A stretch of DNA of 64,000 nucleotides from SEAL01 sp032153715 (GTDB lineage Bacteria > Patescibacteriota > Saccharimonadia > Saccharimonadales > Saccharimonadaceae): the NCBI GenBank assembly GCA_032153715.1, contig JALDYR010000004.1, forward strand, positions 1-64,000. The letters run 5' to 3'. Under the pieces are notes generated by a model. The model worked only from the letters and a program-made list of their open reading frames with translations. It was not told the DNA's origin and made no database searches. The position numbers and the translations under genes are program-made. This document shows, one piece after another, positions 1 through 9,131 of this stretch; position 1 is the stretch's first letter, and the number at the start of each line of letters is the position of its first letter.

Positions 1-1418
<1,418 letters not shown>

Positions 1419-1609
1419 TGTCCTTGTCACCGCGCGTTAATGCTTGCATTAACAGGGGTGATGAGGTAGACTTAACTAGTAATTGGTGAATACCACCAAC
1501 GTCAGTTTTTAAATAAACTTACATCCAACTACCGTGCATTTGTCTAAGGACATCGAAGCAAGGTTTTGACCCACTGATCTCTATATATCAGCACCAAGTG
1601 TCGAAAACC
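1419..1609 (+). other. 23S-5S internal transcribed spacer
   Basis: Spacer of about 190 bp without a tRNA. It contains a perfect hairpin GTTAATGC (1436-1443)/GCATTAAC (1446-1453). An 8-bp long-range complement, ATGTCCTT near 1419 with AAGGACAT near 1544, may form a processing stem. No promoter is evident, so 5S is probably cotranscribed with 23S. Confidence 0.6.
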
Positions 1610-1726
1610 TTACTTCGGTGCCCATGGCGCTGGGGAAATACCTGTTCTCATTCCGAACACAGAAGTCAAGCTCAGCAGCGGCGATTATACTGCCACAAGT
1701 GGGAAACTAGCACGGTGCCGAATTAT
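1610..1726 (+). rRNA. 5S ribosomal RNA
   Basis: The conserved CCGAACACAGAAGTCAAGC loop and the GGGAAACTAGCACGGTGCC 3' part identify 5S rRNA. A terminal helix of nine pairs forms between TTCGGTGCC (from about 1614) and GGTGCCGAA (1714-1722). Exact ends are estimated from this helix. A strong intrinsic terminator follows directly. Confidence 0.95.
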
Positions 1727-1757
1727 AAAAAGACCATCCGAACAGGATGGTCTTTTT
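1727..1757 (+). terminator. Terminator of the rRNA operon
   Basis: AAAAAGACCATCC (1727-1739) and GGATGGTCTTTTT (1745-1757) form a perfect 13-bp stem around a 5-nt loop and end in a T run. Confidence 0.92.
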
Positions 1758-1858
1758 CTCTTTTCCGGGCACGACGAAAAGCTACCCCGACTTCCGAATA
1801 GGAAGTCCTTTTTCTTTGGCTTAAAACCGTAAGCAGTTCAGTGTATACTAGAGAGACG

Positions 1859-2611
1859 ATGTGTAAAATTTGTTCAATTGCGTATTCAGCGACTGGTGTA
1901 GGACTGTCACTTTCTACTGGTATTATTCCCGTTGCACAACTTGCTTCAACAACAACAACGAAAACGCAGTTTGAACAGATTGCTGAACTGAATTCTATGC
2001 CGACAGCAGTTAACGCCTTAAAGTTACCAGTTGTGAAGGAGCCGGGGTGGCTAACTGAGCAGCGGGCGGTTGAAGCGGCCGCTGCTCAAGCTGCGACGAC
2101 ACAAAAAGCTAGTAAGCGTGTTGTAACGTATGACGTAACTACAAAGGGTGTAGTGGCTGCGAGCCTCGCTGAATTCAAACAACAGGCTAATGCGACGCTC
2201 AATGATGCGCGAGGTTGGGCGCGCATGGGAGTGTCGTTCCAACAGGTGGCAAGCGGTGGGCAGTTTACGCTAGTGCTGAGCGAGGCGAGTCAGGTGCCGA
2301 GCTTTTCGCCAGGTGGCTGCGATGCGCAGTACAGCTGTCGGGCGGGTCGGTATGTGATTATTAACCAAGATCGCTGGGTTGGTGCGACGCCGTCATGGAA
2401 TAGCGCCGGCGGGACAATGCGTGATTACCGGCATATGGTCGTTAATCACGAAACAGGTCATTGGCTTGGTCATGGACACGAGCAATGTTCAGCGACAGGT
2501 CAGCCAGCGGCAGTGATGCAGCAACAATCAATTAGCTTGCAGGGCTGTACGTTTAATCCATGGCCAACGGCGAGTGAGCTCTGGTCTACGCAATTAGGGA
2601 TTACACTATGA
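1859..2611 (+). CDS. Secreted metzincin-like zinc metalloprotease (DUF3152 type)
   Basis: The C-terminal half carries VNHETGHWLGHGHEQ, an exact HExxHxxGxxH metzincin zinc site, followed by AVMQQ, which fits the Met-turn. This arrangement resembles DUF3152 proteins of Actinobacteria. The N-terminus (about residues 1-30) is hydrophobic and looks like a signal peptide, so the enzyme probably acts outside the membrane. I chose ATG 1859; a GTG in frame at 1841 lies at the -10 hexamer TATACT (1844-1849). That hexamer ends 9 nt before the ATG, which suggests a leaderless mRNA. The stop overlaps the next start by 4 nt, so it heads a three-gene operon with a membrane-anchored protein and an M14 peptidase. 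The substrate is unknown. About 250 aa. Confidence 0.75.
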   Translation: MCKICSIAYSATGVGLSLSTGIIPVAQLASTTTTKTQFEQIAELNSMPTAVNALKLPVVKEPGWLTEQRAVEAAAAQAATTQKASKRVVTYDVTTKGVVAASLAEFKQQANATLNDARGWARMGVSFQQVASGGQFTLVLSEASQVPSFSPGGCDAQYSCRAGRYVIINQDRWVGATPSWNSAGGTMRDYRHMVVNHETGHWLGHGHEQCSATGQPAAVMQQQSISLQGCTFNPWPTASELWSTQLGITL

Positions 2612-3414
2612 AACAGCTAAAGACTCTGCCTCGTTTACATAAACTTAATCAGCCTTCCTCAAAGAGGCGCTGGCTGATTATTGGCGGCATAGGACTGCTT
2701 GTTGTTGCACTAATTGCTGCATATATCATCTTGAGTCAGCGCTATTGGGGTGGCTACCAGGCTGACGCCTCAGCGCGCGTCGATACGATTAAAGGTGCGG
2801 TTGACGCAGCTCTTAAGATGACGGGGGGTTCTGAGGCTGAGCGAGAAAAGAAACTGGCTGCGTTTGAGTCGGTTGGTGCGACACTGGGTGACACGACGAT
2901 TTGCGATGTACCGATGATGTATCAATGGCAGGGGTTGCTTGACCAGCCGAAGTCGCTGACGCAAGCCTGTCGGCTGCAACAAGAGAAGCTCGCTGCGTTT
3001 CAATCACAGCTGCACGTGATGACGACACACCTGCGCGGCGAGGTGGAGCTAGCGAAGCTCCTTGCTACTCTTCCATCAGCCGATGAAGTGGACGACGTGA
3101 AGTGGGGTGAAATACACAAGCAGTGGCAGTCGGCTATGGCTGCAGTCGCCGCCGCAAAAGTCCCAGAAAGTCTCACGCCGGTGAAACAACTCGCTCAACA
3201 GAAGCTAGAGGCGGTCACTAAGTCGTGGCAGGCGCTCCTTGAGGCACATGAAGCTAAGGATCGAGCAAAATACGAGGCTGCCCTGGCTGAGTTGACGACG
3301 GCGTATGGGGCGCTCGGCGAGATATCGACGCTGAGTGAGGCAAGTCTGGCGGGACTGACAAAGCAGCTTAGTGCGAGCTATAACAGTGCGTTTATAACTA
3401 AACTGTCATCGTAA
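2608..3414 (+). CDS. Membrane-anchored helical protein of unknown function
   Basis: 268 aa, family not recognised. A basic N-terminal stretch is followed by one transmembrane segment at about residues 23-44 (WLIIGGIGLLVVALIAAYII). A long, Ala/Lys/Glu/Gln-rich, mostly helical exterior domain follows, with two cysteines at about residues 98 and 121. The start overlaps the upstream metzincin stop (ATGA), implying translational coupling, and the M14 carboxypeptidase gene begins 12 nt downstream. The context suggests a structural or scaffolding partner of the two extracytoplasmic peptidases, but that is inference only. Confidence 0.7.
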   Translation: MKQLKTLPRLHKLNQPSSKRRWLIIGGIGLLVVALIAAYIILSQRYWGGYQADASARVDTIKGAVDAALKMTGGSEAEREKKLAAFESVGATLGDTTICDVPMMYQWQGLLDQPKSLTQACRLQQEKLAAFQSQLHVMTTHLRGEVELAKLLATLPSADEVDDVKWGEIHKQWQSAMAAVAAAKVPESLTPVKQLAQQKLEAVTKSWQALLEAHEAKDRAKYEAALAELTTAYGALGEISTLSEASLAGLTKQLSASYNSAFITKLSS

Positions 3415-3426
3415 AAGAGGAGGCGC

Positions 3427-5328
3427 ATGCGACTGAAGCAAACATACAATTCGATCATTCAAATGCTGCACCGGCTTCCAAAGCGTTATACCGCAATCGC
3501 TGCTGGTGTGATGGGTGTGCTCCTAATTGCAGTTGCATTATGGCCACGAACAGTTGAATTTTCATACGGGCAGCAGACCTGTTTTCGTCAGCCAATGTTG
3601 GCGCCGGGAGCGATCAAGAGCGTTGGGTCGAAAGCGTTCACATTAACACCTGAGGCAAAGAAAATTGGCCCTGTTTCACTTGCGGCGGCTCGCGTGTGCG
3701 CTACGGCGCTGGCGGCGCCCACGGCAGGCGATCATCGGGTGCTCCTGTCGCTGTTTGGACTGCCAATCGGCAAGGTTATTACTGTGCGGGTTGTTGCTCA
3801 CCCGACTGCTTCTGTGGCGGTGCTCGACAAACCGCTGCCAGTCTCCAAGCCGCTCGAGCTTCCGTTGAGTGCGACTGACGCAGTATTTCGTTATCGGTTG
3901 GGAGTTGGCGATAAAACGCAGCAGTGCACGACAGGTGAACAAAAAATTAGGTGTGATATCACCAAATTGAGTCTTGAGCAGGGTAAGAAGTATCAGTTAA
4001 GTATTGCTCGCTATTTTGGTGACCAAAAAGTAGCAACGATTGCCCAAAAGGAAGTTGAGACATTGTCGGCAGTCGCCGTGACAGACCTTTCAGTCAAACG
4101 GGATGAAACGGTTTTTACTAAGCCTCGAACGCTTGATGCTACTTTAGACAAAGAAGTAATGAACGCTGCGGCAACATTAGTGAAGATTGAGGGTGACAAG
4201 AAAGAGGCGCTACCAGTTGAGGTGACGCCCGAGGGAAAGCTACTGCATCTTTCATGGGGTGAAGATTTAGTGCGCCAGGCGACATACGAATTAACGATTA
4301 GTCAGGTGGAAGCAAAAGACGGCAGCTCGCTAACTGAACCTTACATTTTGCCATTTAAGACCTCGGGCGGCCCGAAAGTAAAAAGTGTGAGCGCAAATAA
4401 GACCGGGGTGGCGCTGGGATCAACCGTCGTTGTTACGTTCGACCAGCCACTGTCGGACAAGCAAGATATTGCCAAAGTAGTCACAACGAGTGGCGGTGCG
4501 ACGCTTACGAAGCGACAGGGCAATCAAGTGTTTGTGGCGCTCGCAGGCGTGCCGCGATGTGGAGACTTCTCGATCAAGATAACCGACGAGTTGCAGAGTA
4601 ATTTTGATGTTCAGGGTGGCACGGCGTGGAACTTTGCTGGTCGGACTATATGTCACACGATCCAAACAATTGGCTACTCGGCTAAAGGCCGTGCAATCAA
4701 TGCGTACCTATTTGGCAGCGGGCCGATTGCAGTGGTGTATACAGGTGCGATTCACGGCAGTGAACTAAGTACACGTTCGCTGATGCTGCGTTGGATTGAC
4801 GAGCTTGAGGTGAATGCGCGTAGCATTCCTGCAGATAAAACCGTCGTGGTGGTGCCGATGATTAATCCAGATGGCGTGGCAGCTGGCTCACGTGTGAACG
4901 CTCGTAACGTTGATTTAAACCGTAACTTTGGTACGAGTGACTGGACGAAGGACATCACGACCGTCTCAAATGCACCGTTTGCTGGCGGTGGTGGCGAGTC
5001 GCCATTGTCCGAGCCGGAATCTCAGGCGATTGCTGGGCTAGTCGGTCGCATGCGCCCGCAGCTTGTTCTTTCATACCACAGTATTGGCGGATTATTGCAG
5101 GCAAACCAGGCGGGTCAATCAAATATCCGAGCTCAACAGTACGCGTCCATGAGTGGCTACAGTAATCAGACGGGTTCCAGTACTACTTTTGAATATGCGA
5201 TTACGGGGACAGCTGATGACTATTACGCTCAACAATATGGAGTTGGCAGTATTGTCATTGAGTTAGGTAGCCATTCGTATCATCAGTTTGAACGCAATCA
5301 AAAGGCGATGTGGGCAATGTTAAAATAG
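3427..5328 (+). CDS. Membrane-anchored M14-family zinc carboxypeptidase with Ig-like domains
   Basis: 633 aa. A transmembrane anchor lies near residues 20-40. Beta-rich regions follow, including a stretch around residues 315-350 (VKSVSANKTGVALGSTVVV) that looks like a bacterial Ig-like domain. The C-terminal ~220 residues are an M14 peptidase. Visible sites are HGSE (zinc His and Glu), NARNVDLNRNF (substrate-binding Arg region), SYHS (third zinc His) and IVIELGSH (catalytic Glu). M14 enzymes trim C-terminal residues from peptides, including peptidoglycan stem peptides. It is the last gene of the metzincin operon and has an AGAGGAGG ribosome binding site. The target could be the cell's own wall or the host's; the sequence does not say. 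Confidence 0.8.
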   Translation: MRLKQTYNSIIQMLHRLPKRYTAIAAGVMGVLLIAVALWPRTVEFSYGQQTCFRQPMLAPGAIKSVGSKAFTLTPEAKKIGPVSLAAARVCATALAAPTAGDHRVLLSLFGLPIGKVITVRVVAHPTASVAVLDKPLPVSKPLELPLSATDAVFRYRLGVGDKTQQCTTGEQKIRCDITKLSLEQGKKYQLSIARYFGDQKVATIAQKEVETLSAVAVTDLSVKRDETVFTKPRTLDATLDKEVMNAAATLVKIEGDKKEALPVEVTPEGKLLHLSWGEDLVRQATYELTISQVEAKDGSSLTEPYILPFKTSGGPKVKSVSANKTGVALGSTVVVTFDQPLSDKQDIAKVVTTSGGATLTKRQGNQVFVALAGVPRCGDFSIKITDELQSNFDVQGGTAWNFAGRTICHTIQTIGYSAKGRAINAYLFGSGPIAVVYTGAIHGSELSTRSLMLRWIDELEVNARSIPADKTVVVVPMINPDGVAAGSRVNARNVDLNRNFGTSDWTKDITTVSNAPFAGGGGESPLSEPESQAIAGLVGRMRPQLVLSYHSIGGLLQANQAGQSNIRAQQYASMSGYSNQTGSSTTFEYAITGTADDYYAQQYGVGSIVIELGSHSYHQFERNQKAMWAMLK

Positions 5329-5401
5329 GCTAGCAACAAGGCTACTTGGTACCTGGGATTTACTAGTTCGACCTCAGCGCCGTCTTGACTACTTAGGTAT
5401 T

Positions 5402-5540
5402 AAAAAAAAACGACCGCTCTCGCAGAGACGGTCGTTTTTATTTTCGTTTGGAACTTATTTGTTTTTGATAAGTCCAAACAGGTGCCGTTGATTCGCTTTT
5501 AGATCACGCAATTGATCTACGTCGTTTGGACAAACGAACT
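5402..5540 (-). ncRNA. Candidate structured small RNA
   Basis: On the minus strand a promoter with TTGCAT (5575-5570), a 17-nt spacer and TATTAT (5552-5547) faces this segment. The implied transcript of about 140 nt ends in a GC-rich hairpin followed by nine Us (A5402-5410 on the plus strand). It contains GTCCAAAC (5531-5524), GTTTGGAC (5479-5472) and TTCCAAAC (5453-5446). The middle element can pair with either flank: an outer 8-bp stem, or a 12-bp hairpin spanning 5446-5479. A further AGATCA/TGATCT hairpin lies at 5501-5518. No reading frame fits, and I see no match to 6S, SRP, RNase P or tmRNA signatures. Confidence 0.5.
5404..5441. terminator. Bidirectional terminator
   Basis: AAAAACGACCG (5406-5416) pairs with CGGTCGTTTTT (5429-5439) around an inner TCT/AGA stem. 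Poly-A on the left and poly-T on the right let it work for the M14 operon on the plus strand and the candidate small RNA on the minus strand. Confidence 0.85.
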
Positions 5541-5546
5541 GTATTT

Positions 5547-5575
5547 ATAATATAGCACGACAAGCATATATGCAA
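5547..5575 (-). promoter_or_regulatory. Promoter of the candidate small RNA
   Basis: Minus-strand TTGCAT, 17-nt spacer, TATTAT. It lies back to back with the KGG-gene promoter that starts at 5612. Confidence 0.55.
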
Positions 5576-5611
5576 ACATTTATTCACAATAAAAAAGTAC
5601 TTATGTAAATG

Positions 5612-5640
5612 TTGACAAAAAGCCTATGCTATGCTATTAT
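5612..5640 (+). promoter_or_regulatory. Consensus sigma-70 promoter of the KGG protein gene
   Basis: TTGACA (5612-5617), exactly 17 nt, then TATTAT (5635-5640) with an upstream TG (extended -10). It is among the closest matches to the consensus in the window. The 85-nt leader after it holds a CACATA/TATGTG hairpin and a GGTCC (5677-5681)/GGACC (5702-5706) hairpin with an inner CTAC/GTAG helix, followed by TTTTATTTTAT. Confidence 0.8.
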
Positions 5641-5731
5641 GAATTCATACACATAGCATATGTGAGGTAAACGGAGGGTCCGACTACTGTAATTGGTAGC
5701 AGGACCTTTTATTTTATAGAGGAGACCAGAG

Positions 5732-5944
5732 ATGGCAGGAACTAAAGCAGGTGGCCAAAAGGCTGCAGCAACAAACAAAGCAAAGCATGGCTCAGACTTC
5801 TACGCGAAGATTGGTGCAAAGGGTGGAAAGCTAGGTAAAACTGGTGGTTTTGCCGCAAATCCAGAACTCGCACGTATTGCTGGCGCTAAAGGTGGCCGTA
5901 TTAGCCGCCGCACAAAGAAGGCAACAACTCAGCAGGCTGAATAG
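5732..5944 (+). CDS. Small KGG-repeat (stress-type) protein
   Basis: 70 aa, rich in Gly, Lys and Ala, with repeated GAKGG-like units (IGAKGGKLG and AGAKGGRIS) and a basic tail RRTKK. It resembles hydrophilic stress proteins with the KGG motif. These are cytosolic, disordered proteins whose molecular function is poorly known. Ribosome binding site GAGGAGA precedes the ATG by about 8 nt. The gene is monocistronic, driven by a near-consensus promoter, and closed by the terminator at 5961-5993, so high expression is expected. Confidence 0.8.
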   Translation: MAGTKAGGQKAAATNKAKHGSDFYAKIGAKGGKLGKTGGFAANPELARIAGAKGGRISRRTKKATTQQAE

Positions 5945-5960
5945 TCTGTCATACTGACAA

Positions 5961-5993
5961 CTAAAAATACCCGGAATGTCCGGGTATTTTTAG
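5961..5993. terminator. Bidirectional terminator between convergent genes
   Basis: CTAAAAATACCCGG (5961-5974) and CCGGGTATTTTTAG (5980-5993) are perfect 14-nt inverted repeats around AATGT. The right arm contains the stop codon of the minus-strand metallopeptidase gene. Confidence 0.92.
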
Positions 5994-6454
5994 TTGGCGA
6001 GTCCGTAGCGACGTAGCTGGCAGTTGCGCGCTTCGTTCACTTTCCATTCGTGGCCACAGCCAACGCACTGATATGACTGAGGTGCGGTTTGCAGGCCAGT
6101 CGTGTGACACTTAGGGCAGGTGCTACGGGTGTGGAGCCAATCGCGGTAGGTGTCGAGATTAGCCTGAATAAGCTCGTCGTTGATCGGCACGTTAAACTGC
6201 ACACTCAAAGTGTTACTGGCATAAGACCAGGCATCGCGTTCGATTTTAATTAGGTCAATGTCGCGGTGGTATTCTTGGTGATTGAGCAGGGCATGGCCGA
6301 GCTCATGTAGCAGGAAAGCCGCGCCATCAGGGGCTGATTCGTCAAAATAAAGTGTTTGTGTCGACGGCGACCAGCGAAAGCTATCGCTCGGCTCAAAGGT
6401 GAGCGTGGGATGGGTGCGTTTAAGCTGCGTCAGAAGCGAATGTATCGAGGGCAT
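5990..6454 (-). CDS. Small zinc metallopeptidase-like protein with C-terminal zinc ribbon
   Basis: 154 aa from the ATG at 6454, which begins MPSIHSLL. The frame stays open upstream, but there it lies inside the ROK kinase gene and gives an implausible N-terminus. The central LLHELGHALLNH is an HExxH zincin site like those of ImmA/IrrE-type intracellular peptidases. The C-terminus has CPKC and CVGC pairs that would bind one more zinc. The start lies 35 nt inside the 3' end of the ROK kinase gene, so the two are translationally coupled. No signal peptide is visible, so it is probably cytosolic. The substrate is unknown. Confidence 0.7.
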   Translation of the reverse strand: MPSIHSLLTQLKRTHPTLTFEPSDSFRWSPSTQTLYFDESAPDGAAFLLHELGHALLNHQEYHRDIDLIKIERDAWSYASNTLSVQFNVPINDELIQANLDTYRDWLHTRSTCPKCHTTGLQTAPQSYQCVGCGHEWKVNEARNCQLRRYGLAN

Positions 6455-7241
6455 GATAGTAGCAACCGTAAATAACAGCTTGTTCTGGGTGTTGGGCCTG
6501 CTTAAATTCTGGGCATGGAATGTGCGGTGGAAGTTTTTCACGCAGAATACGTTCCAGCTGTGGTGCGTATTGGTCAAAATAAGTGCCAATGCTGCCGCCA
6601 AGGATAATGACGTCAGGTTGAATGATCGGGACAACTGCGAGGAAGCCGCGGCTAATGCGATCAGCGATCTGACCCCAGATTTTCTTGCTATGAATATCCC
6701 GTGCAAACATGCCGTAGGTGTCGTAAATAGCTTGGCCGCTGGCAAAGCTTTCCCATTTACGAACAAGACCGTCATATTCAACTAACGCATGGCCGCCTTC
6801 ACTGTGACGAAGGCCGGGGTCGATCTTGCTATTGGTGATGACTCCGGTGCCAATGCCAGTACTAATCGTGACGTAGAGTGACGACTCTGGTGTTGGAGAT
6901 AGGACGCGTGTTTCAGCTAAGCCGGCAAGATTAGCATCGTTTTCAACGATAATCGGAACATCGCCAAGAACGCCATGAAGAGCTTTGACGACATTGAAGT
7001 TGCTCCATTTTAGATTCTCACACCAGATGGCAGTGTCGCCTTTGATAATGCCTGGCAAGGCGACCACGATCGCCTCAACCTGCTGTGTACCGTATAATTT
7101 TTTGAGTGTGGCGCGAAGTTCTGTGACGTACTCATCTTGATTTTTTGGTGTTGGAAATTTAACCTGTTCACCAACGATCCCGTCTTCTGAAAATCCCGCT
7201 ACAAGCGTCTTTGTCCCACCAGTGTCGACTGCTACTAACAT
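6420..7241 (-). CDS. ROK-family sugar kinase
   Basis: 273 aa. The N-terminal VAVDTGGTKT is the phosphate-1 loop of ROK kinases. VENDANLAGLAE holds the catalytic Asp, ISTGIGTGVI is the phosphate-2 loop, and SEGGHA matches the GGEIGH-type motif. The CxCGxxGC zinc motif found in many ROK kinases is absent. ROK enzymes phosphorylate glucose or amino sugars with ATP; the exact sugar cannot be told. A minus-strand -10 (TACACT, 7253-7248) lies 6 nt before the ATG, which predicts a leaderless mRNA. It forms an operon with the downstream small metallopeptidase gene. Confidence 0.85.
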   Translation of the reverse strand: MLVAVDTGGTKTLVAGFSEDGIVGEQVKFPTPKNQDEYVTELRATLKKLYGTQQVEAIVVALPGIIKGDTAIWCENLKWSNFNVVKALHGVLGDVPIIVENDANLAGLAETRVLSPTPESSLYVTISTGIGTGVITNSKIDPGLRHSEGGHALVEYDGLVRKWESFASGQAIYDTYGMFARDIHSKKIWGQIADRISRGFLAVVPIIQPDVIILGGSIGTYFDQYAPQLERILREKLPPHIPCPEFKQAQHPEQAVIYGCYYHALDTFASDAA

Positions 7242-7270
7242 GACTATAGTGTAGCACAGCTGAAGCGGGG

Positions 7271-7299
7271 TTGTGTTTTTGCCAAAAAACCTGTATAGT
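7271..7299 (+). promoter_or_regulatory. Promoter of the LPTTG surface protein gene
   Basis: TTGTGT (7271-7276), 17-nt spacer, TATAGT (7294-7299). The RBS AGAGGTGA and the ATG at 7328 follow. Confidence 0.65.
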
Positions 7300-7327
7300 A
7301 AAGAAAATTACTTATAGAGGTGACAGT

Positions 7328-7864
7328 ATGCAGTATGGCAGACGGACAAATCAGGGTGGTTCGGTGGCGTTGTTTGCTATTGTCGCGATTCTTTTAAGTG
7401 CGGCAGTAGTTGGCGGCGTGTATCTTGTTCAAAAACGGGGCTATCAAGTGCGGAGCAGTCAGCCAATTATGGAAACGGCAACTCAGCCACAGCCATCTGA
7501 CGAGCAGCAGAAAGCTGACGAAGAGAAAAAACAACAAGAGCAGCAAAAGGCCGAGGCTGATAAACAGGCCGCTGAGCAAAAAGCTGCTGATGACAAGAAA
7601 AAGGCGGACGAGCAAAAGCGCGTCGAAGAAGAGAAAAAGAAAGCTGCCGCCGCGGAGCAGCAGCGCCAGCAACAGGCTCAAGCGAACAATCAAGCGCAGA
7701 CTACCGTGCCACAAACGGGCATTTCACCTCAGGCGGCCGAGCACCTGCCAACAACTGGCCCTGAGGAAAATCTCATGCAAGTTGCGGCTGCTGGTATTAT
7801 GCTCGCGATAGTTGTCGCTTATCTCAAATCATACCGACATCGTTTTGGCTCACTCCTCAAGTAA
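7328..7864 (+). CDS. LPTTG-type cell-surface protein with charged coiled coil
   Basis: 178 aa from ATG 7328, chosen because AGAGGTGAC sits just upstream. The N-terminal hydrophobic segment (about residues 15-32) is a signal or signal anchor. Residues ~50-115 are an extended Glu/Lys/Gln/Ala-rich coiled coil. The C-terminus reads LPTTGPEE, then a hydrophobic stretch, then KSYRHRF, which is the layout of a sortase sorting signal; a similar VPQTG lies about 15 residues earlier. Such proteins are cleaved between T and G and linked to the wall or to pilins. No sortase gene is in the window, so the partner is unknown. It may be a stalk or spacer on the surface. Confidence 0.7.
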   Translation: MQYGRRTNQGGSVALFAIVAILLSAAVVGGVYLVQKRGYQVRSSQPIMETATQPQPSDEQQKADEEKKQQEQQKAEADKQAAEQKAADDKKKADEQKRVEEEKKKAAAAEQQRQQQAQANNQAQTTVPQTGISPQAAEHLPTTGPEENLMQVAAAGIMLAIVVAYLKSYRHRFGSLLK

Positions 7865-7880
7865 CGCTTGACCACTAGAG

Positions 7881-7909
7881 TGGACATATATTTTCACTAG
7901 TGTTACAAT
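7881..7909 (+). promoter_or_regulatory. Promoter of rpsA
   Basis: TGGACA (7881-7886), 17-nt spacer, TACAAT (7904-7909). A leader of about 60 nt follows, with AAGGAAGGAG ahead of the ATG at 7979. Confidence 0.7.
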
Positions 7910-7978
7910 GGTACCAATCTAGGAGTACTTTAATGTGCTCACGGAAATACAATTTAAGGAAGGAGTCTGAAAAGACTT

Positions 7979-9049
7979 ATGGCAAATGCCGCAATAACAA
8001 TGGATGACTTGCTCGCAAACAGCGACGCAACAGTCAAACAGCTAACAGCAGGAGAGGTAATTACAGGTACTGTACTTACTCTCAAGAAGCACGAGGTTCT
8101 TATTGATCTTGGTGCACAAGGGGTTGGATTCGTTCCACGCCGCGAGGTAGGTTTTTCTCGCGCCCTGAAAGAAGGTGATGAAGTCACGGCAAGTGTCGTT
8201 GACGCAGAGCTCGACAACGGTTACTCACTGCTTTCACTACGAAAAGCAGCAAAGGATCGCGGTTGGGAAGAAGTTGCCGCAAAACAAGAGAGCGGAGATA
8301 TTATCGAAGTTTCTCCATATGATGCAAACCGTGGTGGTCTGCTTGTTGAATACGAAGGTGTTCGCGGCTTCCTCCCAGTGTCACAGCTTTCTGCTGAACA
8401 CTACCCACGCGTTGGTTCAAGCGACAAGGATGAAATCCTGCAGCGTTTGAACGCACTCATTGGTCAGTCACTGAAGGTACGTATCCTTGACAGCGACCGC
8501 AAAGCAAACAAGCTGATCTTTAGCGAAAAAGAAGCGATTAAAGATGGTCTTGCAGAGCGATTTGAGAAGCTTGCAATTGGCGATAAGGTAAAGGGTGTCG
8601 TAACTGGCGTCGTTGACTTTGGTGTCTTTGTAAACGTCGAAGGAATCGAAGGTTTGGTTCACATCTCAGAAATTAGCTGGGAACGTGTTAACAGCCCAGG
8701 TGACTACGTGAAGGTTGGTGATACCATCGAAGCGAAAATCATCTCGATTGATAAAGATCGTCTTAGCCTTTCAATCAAGCAGTTGTCTCAGGATCCATGG
8801 CTTGATGAGGTTGAGCAGTTTAAGCCAGGTACTGACGTTGAAGGTACAGTGACGCGAATCACGCCATTTGGTGCCTTCGTGCAGATCAGCCCAGCGGTTG
8901 AAGCACTGGTTCACGTGAGCGAACTTGGTGAAGGTGACAACGTCGACCCTGAAAAGGTCTTTACGCTCAACGAGCGCAAGAGCTTTGTTGTGCTTGATGT
9001 TGACAAGGATAATCGTAAGATTTCCCTGAGCCTCGGCAAAAAGAAATAA
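7979..9049 (+). CDS. rpsA: 30S ribosomal protein S1
   Basis: 356 aa with four S1 RNA-binding domains, at about residues 22-93, 100-175, 194-268 and 282-354. The third and fourth carry the classic GVFVNVEGIEGLVHISE and GAFVQISPAVEALVHVSE cores. S1 brings mRNA to the 30S subunit. E. coli S1 has six domains; four is normal in many other phyla. The ribosome binding site GGAAGGAG lies about 12 nt upstream. infB follows after an 82-nt gap. Given the many predicted leaderless mRNAs here, S1 would matter mainly for the leadered transcripts. Confidence 0.95.
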   Translation: MANAAITMDDLLANSDATVKQLTAGEVITGTVLTLKKHEVLIDLGAQGVGFVPRREVGFSRALKEGDEVTASVVDAELDNGYSLLSLRKAAKDRGWEEVAAKQESGDIIEVSPYDANRGGLLVEYEGVRGFLPVSQLSAEHYPRVGSSDKDEILQRLNALIGQSLKVRILDSDRKANKLIFSEKEAIKDGLAERFEKLAIGDKVKGVVTGVVDFGVFVNVEGIEGLVHISEISWERVNSPGDYVKVGDTIEAKIISIDKDRLSLSIKQLSQDPWLDEVEQFKPGTDVEGTVTRITPFGAFVQISPAVEALVHVSELGEGDNVDPEKVFTLNERKSFVVLDVDKDNRKISLSLGKKK

Positions 9050-9131
9050 AGTAAGTTACAAAACGACGTAACTTGTACGTTAATTGCCGCCGTCTTATGA
9101 CGCGTTTCGGCAGGAAGGAGTTAAATAAGTC
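9050..9131 (+). promoter_or_regulatory. Structured leader between rpsA and infB
   Basis: Two hairpins: AAGTTAC (9053-9059)/GTAACTT (9068-9074), and TGCCG (9085-9089)/CGGCA (9108-9112) with an inner CGTC/GACG stem. The second ends directly at the ribosome binding site GGAAGGAG (9113-9120). It may tune infB translation or act as an RNA processing site. Confidence 0.4.

Noticed and set aside
6399..6785. 128-codon plus-strand frame opposite the ROK kinase gene
   Set aside because: Antisense to conserved ROK motifs.
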